A stretch of 64,000 nucleotides of DNA from positions 1 to 64,000 of the forward strand of contig NZ_JBIAOU010000001.1 of the NCBI RefSeq assembly GCF_042879035.1, read 5' to 3'. A program made the translations under genes and the position numbers. This document shows positions 8,588-17,876 of the stretch, in pieces. Under the pieces are notes generated by a model that ran no database searches, was not told the DNA's origin, and saw nothing but the letters and a program-made list of their open reading frames with translations. This stretch comes from Rhodococcus_G sp042879035. GTDB taxonomy: Bacteria > Actinomycetota > Actinomycetes > Mycobacteriales > Mycobacteriaceae. Position 1 is the stretch's first letter, and every line of letters starts with the position of its first letter.

Positions 8588-10336
8588 TTGCCACTGTCAC
8601 GCAGTCATTCGCGTACCGCCACCAAGCACATCTTCGTCAGCGGGGGCGTGGCCTCCTCGCTCGGCAAGGGCCTGACGGCGTCCAGCCTCGGGCAGCTGCT
8701 CACCGCCCGTGGCCTGCGGGTGACGATGCAGAAACTCGACCCGTACCTCAACGTCGATCCGGGCACGATGAATCCGTTCCAACACGGTGAGGTGTTCGTC
8801 ACCGAGGACGGCGCCGAGACGGACCTCGACGTCGGCCACTACGAACGGTTCCTCGACCGCGACCTCAACGCCTTCGCGAACGTGACCACCGGCCAGGTGT
8901 ACTCGTCGGTGATCGCGAAGGAGCGGCGCGGCGAGTACCTCGGCGACACCGTGCAGGTCATCCCGCACATCACCGACGAGATCAAGTCCCGGATCCTCGC
9001 GATGGCCGGCCCGGACGCACAGGGGCAGGTGCCGGACGTCGTCATCACCGAGATCGGCGGCACCGTCGGCGACATCGAATCCCAGCCGTTCCTCGAGGCG
9101 GCCCGTCAGGTGCGCCACGACGTCGGCCGGGAGAACGTCTTCTTCCTGCACGTCTCGCTGGTCCCGTACCTGGGTCCGTCCGGCGAGCTCAAGACCAAGC
9201 CGACGCAGCACTCGGTGGCGGCGCTGCGCAACATCGGTATCCAGCCGGACGCGCTGATCCTGCGCTGCGACCGGGACGTGCCGCAGGCCCTGAAGGCGAA
9301 GATCGCGCTGATGTGCGACGTCGACGTCGACGCCTGCATCTCCACGCCCGACGCTCCCTCCATCTACGACATCCCGAAGGTGCTGCACAGCGAGGGCCTG
9401 GACGCGTACGTGGTGCGCACACTCGGTCTTCCGTTCCGCGACGTCGACTGGACGGTGTGGGGTGCGCTGCTCGACCGCGTCCACAACCCGCGTGAGTCGG
9501 TGCGCGTCGCCCTCGTCGGCAAGTACGTCGACCTGCCCGACGCGTACCTCTCCGTCACCGAGGCGCTGCGTGCCGGCGGGTTCGCGCACCACGCCAAGGT
9601 CGAGATCGACTGGGTCCCATCGGATGTGTGCGAGACCGAGAGCGGGGCGCAGGCCGCGCTCGGCGAGGCCGACGCGGTGCTGATCCCGGGTGGCTTCGGC
9701 ATCCGCGGCATCGAGGGCAAGCTCGGCGCGATCACCTACGCTCGGACCCGCGGCATCCCGCTGCTCGGGCTGTGCCTCGGACTGCAGGCCGTCGTCATCG
9801 AGGCGGCCCGCTCGGTGGGTCTGACCGACGCCAACTCGGCCGAGTTCGAGCCCGACACCACGCACCCCGTCATCTCGACGATGGCCGACCAGGAGGACAT
9901 CGTCGCCGGCGAGGCCGATCTCGGTGGCACCATGCGTCTGGGTGCGTACCCGGCCGTGCTGGAGAAGGGTTCGGTGGTCGCGCGGGCCTACGGTTCCGAG
10001 AACGTCTCCGAGCGGCACCGGCACCGCTACGAGGTCAACAACGCGTACCGGGACCGGATCGCGAAGTCGGGGCTGAAGTTCAGCGGCACCTCCCCGGACG
10101 GCCACCTCGTCGAGTTCGTCGAGCTGCCCGCCGACAAGCACCCGTTCTTCGTTGCGACGCAGGCACATCCGGAGCTCAAGAGCCGGCCGACCCGTCCGCA
10201 CCCGCTGTTCGCGGCGTTCGTCGGCGCGGCCGTGAAGTACAAGGCCGCCGAGCGCCTCGAGGTCGACGTGCACCCGGAGACGGACACGGACCACGCCGAG
10301 AGCGAGGCCGTCGCCGACGCCCCGAGCGCGGGCTGA
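8588..10336 (+). CDS. pyrG: CTP synthase
   Basis: About 582 residues. Makes CTP from UTP, ATP and glutamine. The N-terminal synthetase domain has the P-loop-like SGGVASSLGKG (about 18-28), LNVDPGTMNPFQHGEV and the magnesium-binding ITEIGGTVGDIES. The C-terminal class I glutaminase has GLCLGLQ with catalytic Cys near 396 and the HPE pair near 526. I favour the TTG at 8588, 5 bases after GGGAG (8578-8582), because homology begins just after it. A GTG at 8525 in frame lies 8 bases after TACCGT and could be a leaderless start adding 21 residues. The acidic C-terminal tail is poorly conserved. Confidence 0.96.
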   Translation: MPLSRSHSRTATKHIFVSGGVASSLGKGLTASSLGQLLTARGLRVTMQKLDPYLNVDPGTMNPFQHGEVFVTEDGAETDLDVGHYERFLDRDLNAFANVTTGQVYSSVIAKERRGEYLGDTVQVIPHITDEIKSRILAMAGPDAQGQVPDVVITEIGGTVGDIESQPFLEAARQVRHDVGRENVFFLHVSLVPYLGPSGELKTKPTQHSVAALRNIGIQPDALILRCDRDVPQALKAKIALMCDVDVDACISTPDAPSIYDIPKVLHSEGLDAYVVRTLGLPFRDVDWTVWGALLDRVHNPRESVRVALVGKYVDLPDAYLSVTEALRAGGFAHHAKVEIDWVPSDVCETESGAQAALGEADAVLIPGGFGIRGIEGKLGAITYARTRGIPLLGLCLGLQAVVIEAARSVGLTDANSAEFEPDTTHPVISTMADQEDIVAGEADLGGTMRLGAYPAVLEKGSVVARAYGSENVSERHRHRYEVNNAYRDRIAKSGLKFSGTSPDGHLVEFVELPADKHPFFVATQAHPELKSRPTRPHPLFAAFVGAAVKYKAAERLEVDVHPETDTDHAESEAVADAPSAG

Positions 10337-10343
10337 CCCGCCG

Positions 10344-10982
10344 ATGAGCCGCCCCGGACAACACGACTTCGACACCCTCGACAGCCGAACGGTGTACGAG
10401 GGTGCGATCGTCGCGTTGCGCGTGGACCGGGTCGCCATGCCGGGTGGCCGGGCCGCGGACCGCGAAGTGGTCGAACACCACGGCGCGGTCGCGGTCGTCG
10501 CCGTCGACGACCGCGACCACCTCGTGCTGATCAACCAGTACCGGCACCCGCTCGGCCGCAGGCTGTGGGAGCTGCCCGCCGGGTTGCTCGACGCGGTGGG
10601 GGAGGACCCGCTCGACGCGGCGGCACGCGAACTCGCGGAGGAGACCGGGCTGGCGGCCGCGCACTGGTCGACGCTCGTCGACGTCGCGGTCTCGCCCGGC
10701 TTCACCGACGAGGCGATCCGCGTGTACCTGGCGACCGGACTCACCGACATCGAGCGGCCGGATCCGGAGCACGAGGAAGCCGACCTGGAGATCCTGCGGG
10801 TACCGGTCGCCGAAGCGGTGGATCGCGCCCTGGCCGGTGAGATCGTCAACGCGACCGCGCTGTCGGGGATACTCGCGCTGGCCGCACTGCGGGCGCGGGA
10901 CGGGGTGGGCGCCGTCGGGCGTCTCGTCGACTCCGCCTGGGTGGACCGGCCGACCGCCTTCGACCGGCGTGGGCGCGCCTGA
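10344..10982 (+). CDS. Nudix hydrolase, ADP-ribose pyrophosphatase type (Rv1700-like)
   Basis: 212 residues. The Nudix box ELPAGLLDAVGEDPLDAAAR followed by ELAEETGL near residue 85 has the REXXEEXGU core with one extra residue between Gly and the first Glu, as in the Rv1700 group. The preceding LINQYRHPLGRRLWELPAG is typical of ADP-ribose pyrophosphatases, which split ADP-ribose into AMP and ribose-5-phosphate. It lies 7 bases after pyrG and overlaps or abuts xerD, matching Rv1699-Rv1701. The substrate is inferred from the family; other nucleoside diphosphate sugars are possible. Confidence 0.9.
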   Translation: MSRPGQHDFDTLDSRTVYEGAIVALRVDRVAMPGGRAADREVVEHHGAVAVVAVDDRDHLVLINQYRHPLGRRLWELPAGLLDAVGEDPLDAAARELAEETGLAAAHWSTLVDVAVSPGFTDEAIRVYLATGLTDIERPDPEHEEADLEILRVPVAEAVDRALAGEIVNATALSGILALAALRARDGVGAVGRLVDSAWVDRPTAFDRRGRA

Positions 10983-11907
10983 GGTGCTCGACCAGCAGGT
11001 GTCGAGCTACCTCGCCCACCTCGCCGTCGAGCGCGGGGTGGCCGCGAACACCCTGAGTTCGTATCGTCGCGACCTCGAGCGGTACAGCGAGTACCTCACC
11101 ACCCGCGGCATCGACGACCTCGACAGGGTCGCGGAACGGCACATCACCGACTTCGTGGTGGCACTGCGTCGGGGCGATCGCTCCGGCGGGGTGCGGCCGT
11201 TGGCGCCCGCGTCGGCGGCACGGGCGCTGATCGCGGTGCGGGGCCTGCACAAGTTCGCGACCGCGGAAGGGTTCACCCGAGCGGACGTCGCGCACGCCGT
11301 CAAACCGCCGTCCCCGAGCCGGCGCCTGCCGAAGTCGCTGCCGGTCGACCAGGTGTTCGCGTTGCTCGAGTCCACCGGCGGCGACGACGCCGCCGATCAG
11401 CCGCGGGCGCTGCGGGACCGGGCCCTGCTCGAGGTCCTGTACTCGACCGGGGCGCGGATCTCGGAGGCCGTGGGGCTCGACCTCGACGACATCGACGCCG
11501 TCGACCGGGCGGTCCTGCTGCGGGGCAAGGGCGGCAAGGACCGCATCGTCCCGATCGGCAGGCCCGCGCTCGCCGCACTCGAGGCGTACCTGGTGCGGGG
11601 CCGGCCGTCGCTGGTCTCGCGCAGTGGGCCGGCCGTGTTCCTCAACTCGCGCGGCGGCCGGCTGTCCCGGCAGAGCGCGTGGCAGGTGCTGCGCTCGGCC
11701 GCCGACCGGGTCGGACTCGCCGACGGGGTCTCGCCGCACACCCTGAGGCACTCCTTCGCCACGCACCTGCTCGACGGCGGCGCCGACGTCCGGGTCGTCC
11801 AGGAACTCCTCGGGCACGCATCGGTCACCACCACCCAGATCTACACCCTCGTCACGATCGGCTCCCTGCGGGAGGTGTGGGCCGGGGCGCACCCCCGCGC
11901 CCGCTGA
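10969..11907 (+). CDS. xerD: Site-specific tyrosine recombinase XerD
   Basis: 312 residues from GTG at 10969; a second GTG at 10984, just after the upstream stop, would give 307 and is almost as likely. The N-terminal SAM-like core-binding domain (VERGVAANTLSSYRRDLERY) is followed by the catalytic domain with Arg in STGARISEAVGL near 163, Lys in LRGKGGKDR, HTLRHSF near 258, LGHAS near 283 and the nucleophile Tyr in TTTQIYT near 292. XerD acts with XerC at dif to resolve chromosome dimers and is switched on by FtsK. It is placed just before parA and scpAB, a segregation neighbourhood. Confidence 0.95.
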   Translation: MGAPEVLDQQVSSYLAHLAVERGVAANTLSSYRRDLERYSEYLTTRGIDDLDRVAERHITDFVVALRRGDRSGGVRPLAPASAARALIAVRGLHKFATAEGFTRADVAHAVKPPSPSRRLPKSLPVDQVFALLESTGGDDAADQPRALRDRALLEVLYSTGARISEAVGLDLDDIDAVDRAVLLRGKGGKDRIVPIGRPALAALEAYLVRGRPSLVSRSGPAVFLNSRGGRLSRQSAWQVLRSAADRVGLADGVSPHTLRHSFATHLLDGGADVRVVQELLGHASVTTTQIYTLVTIGSLREVWAGAHPRAR

Positions 11908-12011
11908 ACCCTGCACGCCCGGCCCGCCCGCGCGTGTCCGTGGGTGCTTCCCGGGGCCAGACGGTAGCGTCTTGTCGAGCATGCACGAGCGAGGAAGGGG
12001 GCCGTCGAACC

Positions 12012-13025
12012 GTGATCACACCTCAGCCGCCCTCGGCGACGTCGGCAGACGGCGTCGCCGACCGGCCTCGGATGCCCGGCGAACCCGGCGCGCAGGGGGT
12101 GGGAGTCGCCGCCGACGAGCAGGTCGTCGGGGGTGCCCCGGTCGACGCCGTGGCCCCGGAACCGCAGGCCGTTCCGGCGGACGAGCCGGAGCTCGGTCCC
12201 ACCGGCCGGCCGCTGCGCGTGATTCCCGACCCGGCACCCCTCACGTCGCACGGTCCCGCCAAGGTGATCGCGATGTGCAACCAGAAGGGTGGCGTCGGCA
12301 AGACCACCTCGACGATCAACCTCGGAGCCTCGCTCGCCGAGTACGGTCGGCGGGTTCTCCTCGTCGACCTCGACCCGCAGGGGGCGCTGTCGGCGGGGCT
12401 CGGTGTCGCGCACAACGACCTCGACCTGACGGTCCACAATCTGCTCGTCGAGCGGAAGGTCTCCATCGACGACGTCCTGATGCGCACCCGCGTCGAGGGC
12501 CTCGATCTGCTGCCGAGCAACATCGACCTGTCGGCCGCCGAGATCCAGCTCGTCACCGAGGTCGGCCGCGAGCAGGCACTCGGGCGGGCGCTGTACCCGG
12601 TGCTCGACCGCTACGACTACATCCTGATCGACTGCCAGCCGTCGCTCGGGCTGCTCACCGTCAATGCACTCGCCTGCGCGGAAGGTGTCATCATCCCGAT
12701 GGAGTGCGAGTACTTCAGCCTGCGCGGGTTGGCGCTCCTCAACGACACGGTGGAGAAGGTCCGCGACCGCCTCAACCCGCGGCTGCAGATGTCCGGGATC
12801 GTGGTCACCATGTTCGACGCCCGCACCCTGCACGCCCGCGAGGTGATGACCCGCGTGGTCGAGGTGTTCGGCGAGCTGGTCTACGACACCGTCGTCAACC
12901 GCACCGTCCGCTTCCCCGAAACCAGTGTCGCCGGTGAGCCGATCACCACCTGGGCGCCGAAATCCGGTGGCGCGCAAGCGTATCGGTCCTTGGCGCGTGA
13001 GGTGATTGCGCGGTCCGGTCGGTAG
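12012..13025 (+). CDS. ParA-family ATPase (Rv1708-like)
   Basis: 337 residues from GTG. About 85 N-terminal residues are Pro/Ala/Glu-rich and probably disordered. The deviant Walker A CNQKGGVGKTT lies near residue 90, Walker A' LLVDLDPQGALSAGLG near 118, Walker B LIDCQPSLGLLT near 207 and the closing ECEYFSLRGLALL. Such ATPases position DNA or protein cargo. This one is not next to parB, so it is more likely the second, scpAB-linked ParA than the chromosome-origin ParA. A TAGCGT -10 at 11965-11970 lies upstream. The stop codon abuts the scpA ATG, so the two are translated together. Confidence 0.92.
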   Translation: MITPQPPSATSADGVADRPRMPGEPGAQGVGVAADEQVVGGAPVDAVAPEPQAVPADEPELGPTGRPLRVIPDPAPLTSHGPAKVIAMCNQKGGVGKTTSTINLGASLAEYGRRVLLVDLDPQGALSAGLGVAHNDLDLTVHNLLVERKVSIDDVLMRTRVEGLDLLPSNIDLSAAEIQLVTEVGREQALGRALYPVLDRYDYILIDCQPSLGLLTVNALACAEGVIIPMECEYFSLRGLALLNDTVEKVRDRLNPRLQMSGIVVTMFDARTLHAREVMTRVVEVFGELVYDTVVNRTVRFPETSVAGEPITTWAPKSGGAQAYRSLAREVIARSGR

Positions 13026-13865
13026 ATGGAGAACACACCCACCGACGGATCCCCACCGCCGGACGGTGGAGCCGACACCGGTGGCTTCCGGGTGCGGCTG
13101 CGCAACTTCGAGGGACCGTTCGACCTGCTGCTGACCCTGATCGGTCAGCGTCGTCTCGACGTCACCGAGGTGGCGCTGCACCAGGTGACCGACGACTTCA
13201 TCGCGTACACGCGCGCACTCGGCGCCGACATGGGTCTCGACCAGACCACCGAGTTCCTCGTCGTCGCGGCGACCCTCCTCGACCTCAAGGCGGCCCGGCT
13301 GCTGCCCGCCGGTGAGGTCGAGGACGCCGAGGACCTGGCGCTGCTCGAGGCCCGCGACCTGCTCTTCGCGCGGCTGCTGCAGTACCGCGCGTACAAGCAG
13401 GTCGCGCAGCTGTTCGCGGAACTCGAATCGGCCGCGCTGCGCCGTTACCCGCGGTCGGTGGCGCTCGAGGACCGGTACGCGGGCCTGCTGCCGGAGGTGC
13501 TGCTCGGGGTCGACGCGGCCGCGTTCGCGGACATCGCGGCCGCGGCGTTCGTCCCGCGTCCGGTGCCGACCGTCGGGCTCGGGCACCTGCACGCCCCGAC
13601 GGTGTCGGTGCCGGAGCAGGCCGCGATCGTCCTCGACCTGCTGCGCGACCGCGGGGCGGGGGAGTGGGCGCGTTTCGGGGAGCTCGTCGACGGCTGCGAG
13701 GTGACCGTGCAGATCGTCGCCCGCTTCCTCGCACTGCTCGAGCTGTACCGGCAGCGGGCCGTGGCGTTCGAGCAACCCGAGCCGCTCGGCGAACTGCGGG
13801 TGACCTGGACGGGTGAGGGTGATGACGACGGGCGGTCGCTGGTGAGTGCGGAGGATTACGGGTGA
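13026..13865 (+). CDS. scpA: Segregation and condensation protein A
   Basis: 279-residue kleisin subunit of the SMC-ScpAB condensin. The opening FRVRLRNFEGPFDLLLTLIG, then LDVTEVALHQVTDDFIAY, is the ScpA N-terminal helical domain that binds the SMC neck, and the C-terminal part (EWARFGELVDGCEVTVQIVA) is the winged helix binding the SMC head. The long middle links them. The ATG follows the parA stop with no gap, and the scpB GTG overlaps by 4 bases. Residues 1-18 are acidic and Pro-rich and may be extra. Confidence 0.94.
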   Translation: MENTPTDGSPPPDGGADTGGFRVRLRNFEGPFDLLLTLIGQRRLDVTEVALHQVTDDFIAYTRALGADMGLDQTTEFLVVAATLLDLKAARLLPAGEVEDAEDLALLEARDLLFARLLQYRAYKQVAQLFAELESAALRRYPRSVALEDRYAGLLPEVLLGVDAAAFADIAAAAFVPRPVPTVGLGHLHAPTVSVPEQAAIVLDLLRDRGAGEWARFGELVDGCEVTVQIVARFLALLELYRQRAVAFEQPEPLGELRVTWTGEGDDDGRSLVSAEDYG

Positions 13866-14572
13866 GCGAGGAAACAGAGTTCGAGCCGGGCACCGCCGCC
13901 GTCGTCGAGGTGGACGACACGGACGAGGGCGACCGCCTCGACGACGACGAACTCGACTCCGCGCTCGAGGCGGTGCTGCTGGTGATCGACGCACCCGCGG
14001 CCGTGGACGCGCTGGCGGCAGCGGTCGGTGAGCCCGCCGACCGGGTCGACCGTGCGCTGCGGCGCATGTCGGCGGGACTGACGGCCCGCCGCAGCGGTAT
14101 CGACCTGCGGTACGCGGGGGACGGGTGGCGGTTCTACACCCGCAACGAGTACGCACCGTACGTGGAGCGACTGCTGTTGGACGGGGCTCGGTCGAAGCTC
14201 ACACGTGCAGCGTTGGAAACCTTGGCCGTAGTTGCGTACCGTCAACCCTTGACCCGTGCACGGGTGAGCGCGGTGCGCGGTGTGAACGTCGACGGCGTCA
14301 TGCGCACCCTGCTCGCCCGCGGTCTGGTCGCCGAGGCCGGGGTGGACCCCGAGACGAATGCGACCACCTATGCGACGACCGAGTTGTTCCTGGAGCGGCT
14401 CGGGCTGGCCTCGCTGGCGGACCTGCCGCCGTTGGCGCCGTTGCTGCCCGATGTCGACGTGATCGACGACATCAGCGAGGACATGGAGTCCGACCCGCGT
14501 TTCGCGAAACTGCGAGCCGCGCGGGTGGACGCCGAACCCGTCGTCGACACCCGAGTCGACGACGACAATTGA
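13862..14572 (+). CDS. scpB: Segregation and condensation protein B
   Basis: 236 residues with two winged-helix domains. LDSALEAVLLVIDAPAAVDA begins the first; SKLTRAALETLAVVAYRQPL followed by TRARVSAVRGVNVDGVMRTL is the second and the most conserved part of the family. ScpB dimers clamp ScpA and so regulate SMC ring closure. The ends are acidic: about 30 N-terminal residues rich in D/E and a D-rich C-terminus. It overlaps scpA by 4 bases; a hairpin follows before rluB. Confidence 0.93.
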   Translation: MSEETEFEPGTAAVVEVDDTDEGDRLDDDELDSALEAVLLVIDAPAAVDALAAAVGEPADRVDRALRRMSAGLTARRSGIDLRYAGDGWRFYTRNEYAPYVERLLLDGARSKLTRAALETLAVVAYRQPLTRARVSAVRGVNVDGVMRTLLARGLVAEAGVDPETNATTYATTELFLERLGLASLADLPPLAPLLPDVDVIDDISEDMESDPRFAKLRAARVDAEPVVDTRVDDDN

Positions 14573-14598
14573 CCGAGTGAACGCATCCGTTCACTCGG
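14573..14598. repeat. Perfect 11-bp inverted repeat between scpB and rluB
   Basis: CCGAGTGAACG (14573-14583) and CGTTCACTCGG (14588-14598) flank a 4-base loop, starting one base after the scpB stop. There is no U-run, so it may be an mRNA-stabilising hairpin, a weak terminator or a protein-binding site. GTGAAC occurs twice more in the 30 bases that follow. Confidence 0.6.
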
Positions 14599-14625
14599 AC
14601 GTGCAGAAGTGAACAGGAAAGAAAA

Positions 14626-15663
14626 GTGAACAGATCCGCTCGCCGAGATGGCACACCGGACAGGGGCAGGGGGAAACCCGCCCGCACCACGACAGGCAAG
14701 AAGGACGCCCCGCGCACCGGCACGGGTGGCGCTCCGAAGAAGCCGCATCGCGGCCAGGCCGCCGGCACCGCAGGCAGGACCGGCGCACCCGGCGCCACCA
14801 ACAAGCGGGGCAAGCCAAAGCAGGCCAAGCCGCAGCGCCAGCAGACACCGGTCGTCCCCAAGATCAGCAATGCCAAGCCCGCCCGGCACCAGCACGTCGA
14901 CTCGGCGGGGCCGACGAAGCTCGCCGCCGGCGAGGGCGTGCGGTTGCAGAAGGTGCTCGCCCAGGCCGGCGTCGCCTCCCGCCGCGCCGCCGAGGAGTTG
15001 ATCGAGCAGGGTCGCATCGAGGTCGACGGCCACATCGTCACCGAGCAGGGCCTGCGGGTCGATCCCGACAACGCCGTCGTCCGCGTCGACGGCATCCGGG
15101 TCGTCGTGAAGAAGGACCTCGTGCACATCGCGTTGAACAAGCCGCGCGGCTGGCAGTCGACGATGTCGGACGACCTCGGTCGCCCCTGCATCGGCGACAT
15201 CGTCTCCGAACGAATCGCCGCCGGTCAGCGACTGTTCCACGTCGGTCGCCTCGACGCCGACACCGAGGGCCTGATCCTGCTGACCAACGACGGTGACCTC
15301 GCGCACCGGCTGATGCACCCGTCCTACGAGGTGCCCAAGACCTACCTCGCCACCGTCAACGGGGTGGTCGAACGCAACCTCGGCAGGACCCTCAAGGCGG
15401 GCGTCGAGCTCGAGGACGGGCCGGCGAAGGTCGACTCGTTCACCCTCCTCGACATCAACGGCAGGCAGTCACTGGTCAAGGTGGTCCTGCACGAGGGTCG
15501 CAAGCACATCGTGCGGCGGCTGCTCGAGGCCGTCGGGCACCCCGTGGTCCGGCTGGTGCGCACGGACATCGGACCGGTCGCGCTCGGCGACGGACGTCCG
15601 GGCACCCTCCGCGTGATCGGCCCCGGCGAGGTCGGCGCCCTGTACAAGGCGGTCGGTCTGTGA
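14626..15663 (+). CDS. rluB: 23S rRNA pseudouridine synthase, RluB/RsuA family
   Basis: 345 residues. Residues 1-100 are a Lys/Arg/Gly/Ala-rich disordered extension (KKDAPRTGTGGAPKKPHRGQ). The S4 domain follows at about 103-165 (RLQKVLAQAGVASRRAAEEL), then the RsuA-type catalytic domain with HVGRLDADTEGLILLTNDGD, whose Asp near 208 is the catalytic residue. The family converts a uridine in 23S helix 89 or a nearby site to pseudouridine; the exact target is not readable from sequence. It overlaps cmk by 4 bases. The basic N-terminus is typical of actinobacterial members and likely holds rRNA. Confidence 0.93.
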   Translation: MNRSARRDGTPDRGRGKPARTTTGKKDAPRTGTGGAPKKPHRGQAAGTAGRTGAPGATNKRGKPKQAKPQRQQTPVVPKISNAKPARHQHVDSAGPTKLAAGEGVRLQKVLAQAGVASRRAAEELIEQGRIEVDGHIVTEQGLRVDPDNAVVRVDGIRVVVKKDLVHIALNKPRGWQSTMSDDLGRPCIGDIVSERIAAGQRLFHVGRLDADTEGLILLTNDGDLAHRLMHPSYEVPKTYLATVNGVVERNLGRTLKAGVELEDGPAKVDSFTLLDINGRQSLVKVVLHEGRKHIVRRLLEAVGHPVVRLVRTDIGPVALGDGRPGTLRVIGPGEVGALYKAVGL

Positions 15664-16355
15664 GCGAGGTGATCGTGCCGCTGGTGGTCGCGATGGACGG
15701 TCCGTCCGGCACCGGCAAGTCGAGCGTGTCGCGCAGGCTGGCCGATGCGCTCGCCGCCCGCTACCTCGACACCGGGGCGATGTACCGGATCGCGACCCTG
15801 CACGTCCTGCGGTCGGGTGTCGACCCCGACGACGCGGTCGCCGTCGCGGCCGCGACCGAGGCTCTCGACCTGTCGATCGGCACCGACCCGGCCTCGGACC
15901 GTGTGCTGCTGGCCGGTGAGGACGTCACCGACGAGATCCGCGGTGCCGTCGTGACGCAGGCGGTGTCCGCGGTGTCGGCGGTGCCGCGGGTGCGCGAACT
16001 CCTCGTCGACAAGCAACGCGCCTTCATCGCGCGGCATCCGCGCATCGTGGTCGAGGGCCGTGACATCGGCACCGTCGTGCTTCCGGACGCCGACGTGAAG
16101 ATCTACCTGACGGCGTCCGCGGAGGCACGCGCGCGCCGCCGCAACGCGCAGAACGTCGCCGAGGGCCGTGGCGACGACTACCGGGCGGTCCTCGCCGACG
16201 TGCAGCGCCGCGACCACCTCGACTCGACGCGGGCGGTGTCACCGCTGCGGCCGGCCGACGACTCGGTGGTCGTGGACACGAGCGAATTGGGGATCGACGA
16301 CGTGATCGGCCGGCTGCTGCTGGTGGTGCGTGACAGAACTGGAGTGGTGCAGTGA
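15660..16355 (+). CDS. cmk: Cytidylate kinase
   Basis: 231 residues. Phosphorylates CMP and dCMP with ATP. The P-loop MDGPSGTGKSSVSR lies at about 11-24, followed by YLDTGAMYRIATLHVL for CMP binding, VEGRDIGTVVLPDADVKIYL and the LID-like ASAEARARRRNAQ. Its GTG overlaps the rluB stop and its own stop overlaps the der start, both by 4 bases, giving a tightly coupled rluB-cmk-der unit also seen in mycobacteria. It complements pyrG, which makes CTP upstream in the window. Confidence 0.95.
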   Translation: MSEVIVPLVVAMDGPSGTGKSSVSRRLADALAARYLDTGAMYRIATLHVLRSGVDPDDAVAVAAATEALDLSIGTDPASDRVLLAGEDVTDEIRGAVVTQAVSAVSAVPRVRELLVDKQRAFIARHPRIVVEGRDIGTVVLPDADVKIYLTASAEARARRRNAQNVAEGRGDDYRAVLADVQRRDHLDSTRAVSPLRPADDSVVVDTSELGIDDVIGRLLLVVRDRTGVVQ

Positions 16356-17788
16356 GCGACGTATTCGAATTCGGCGGCGACGCCTACGCCGGCGACGGCA
16401 CCTGGAACGAGGAATCCGACTGGGACCTCGCCGACGTCGAGGGCGGTTTCGAGGACGAGGAGCACGTCGCCGTCCCGACCCTCGCGATCGTGGGCCGGCC
16501 GAACGTCGGCAAGTCCACCCTGGTGAACCGGATCATCGGCCGCCGCGAAGCGGTCGTGGAGGACATCCCGGGCGTCACCCGCGACCGGGTGTCCTACGAC
16601 GCGAACTGGGCCGGACGCCGGTTCATGGTGCAGGACACCGGCGGGTGGGAGCCCGACGCCAAGGGGCTGCAGCAGTCGGTGGCCCGGCAGGCCGAACTGG
16701 CGATGAAGACCGCCGACGCCATCGTCCTCGTCGTGGACGCGGTCGTCGGCGCGACCGCCACCGACGAGGCGGTCGCGAAGGTGCTGCGCCGATCCAAGAC
16801 GCCGGTTCTGTTGGTGGCCAACAAGGTTGACGACGAACGCACCGAGGCCGAGGCGGCCGCGCTGTGGTCGCTCGGGCTCGGGCAGCCGTACCCGGTGAGC
16901 GCGATCCACGGCCGCGGCACGGGCGACCTCCTCGACGAGGTGCTCGCGGTGCTGCCCGAAACCCCGCGGGAGGGCACCGGCGGTCAGGGCCCGCGCCGCG
17001 TCGCGCTGGTCGGCAAGCCCAACGTCGGCAAGTCCAGCCTGATCAACAAGCTCTCGGGCGACGAACGGTCGGTGGTCCACGACGTCGCGGGCACGACGGT
17101 CGACCCCGTCGACTCGCTCGTCGAGCTGGGCGGGAAGGTGTGGCGCTTCGTCGACACCGCCGGGCTGCGCCGCAAGGTCAGCCACGCCAGCGGGCACGAG
17201 TTCTACGCCTCGCTGCGCACCAAGTCGGCGATCGAGGCCGCCGAGGTCGCGATCCTGCTGATCGACGCGTCACTTCCGATCACCGAACAGGACCTGCGGG
17301 TGTTGTCGATGGTCGCGGAGACCGGGCGTGCGCTGGTGCTGGCGTTCAACAAGTGGGACCTCGTCGACGAGGACCGCCGGTTGATGCTGGAGAAGGAGAT
17401 CGACCGGGAACTGGTGCGGGTGCCGTGGGCGCAGCGCGTCAACATCTCCGCCCACACCGGTCGGGCCGTGCAGAAGCTCGTGCCCGCACTGGAGACCGCC
17501 CTCGAATCCTGGGACAAGCGGGTTCCGACGGGCCGGCTCAACACCTGGCTCAAGGAGGTCGTCGCCGCGACGCCGCCGCCGATGCGCGGCGGACGCCTGC
17601 CGCGGATCATGTTCGCGACCCAGGCGGGCACCCGGCCGCCGACGTTCGTGCTGTTCACCACCGGGTTCCTCGAGGCCGGCTACCGCCGTTTCCTGGAACG
17701 CCGCCTGCGTGAGGAGTTCGGCTTCGACGGCAGCCCGGTGCGGATCTCGGTGCGCGTGCGCGAGAAGCGGGACCGCAAGAAGCGCTGA
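16352..17788 (+). CDS. der: Ribosome assembly GTPase Der (EngA)
   Basis: 478 residues with two tandem GTPase domains: first P-loop IVGRPNVGKSTLVNR near 47 with its NKVD motif (LLVANKVDDER), second P-loop LVGKPNVGKSSLINK near 220 with AFNKWDLVDED. A C-terminal KH-like domain ends in SPVRISVRVREKRDRKKR. Der binds 50S subunits late in assembly. The first 45 residues are acidic (EESDWDLADVEGGFEDEEH) and typical of actinobacterial Der. It is the last gene before tRNA-Pro. Confidence 0.96.
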   Translation: MSDVFEFGGDAYAGDGTWNEESDWDLADVEGGFEDEEHVAVPTLAIVGRPNVGKSTLVNRIIGRREAVVEDIPGVTRDRVSYDANWAGRRFMVQDTGGWEPDAKGLQQSVARQAELAMKTADAIVLVVDAVVGATATDEAVAKVLRRSKTPVLLVANKVDDERTEAEAAALWSLGLGQPYPVSAIHGRGTGDLLDEVLAVLPETPREGTGGQGPRRVALVGKPNVGKSSLINKLSGDERSVVHDVAGTTVDPVDSLVELGGKVWRFVDTAGLRRKVSHASGHEFYASLRTKSAIEAAEVAILLIDASLPITEQDLRVLSMVAETGRALVLAFNKWDLVDEDRRLMLEKEIDRELVRVPWAQRVNISAHTGRAVQKLVPALETALESWDKRVPTGRLNTWLKEVVAATPPPMRGGRLPRIMFATQAGTRPPTFVLFTTGFLEAGYRRFLERRLREEFGFDGSPVRISVRVREKRDRKKR

Positions 17789-17843
17789 TCCCCCCACCGG
17801 TCAGGTGCGTGACCAGCCGATTCGCTCTTCCGAGTGCCACTGA

Positions 17844-17851
17844 TGTAATCT
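17844..17851 (+). promoter_or_regulatory. -10 element upstream of tRNA-Pro
   Basis: TGTAATCT contains an AT-rich TAATCT -10 preceded by TG, in otherwise GC-rich DNA, and ends 25 bases before the tRNA. No clear -35 is seen, so it may work as an extended -10 promoter. Confidence 0.5.
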
Positions 17852-17876
17852 TTGCGAGCGCCCGAAAGAGCGTGGA

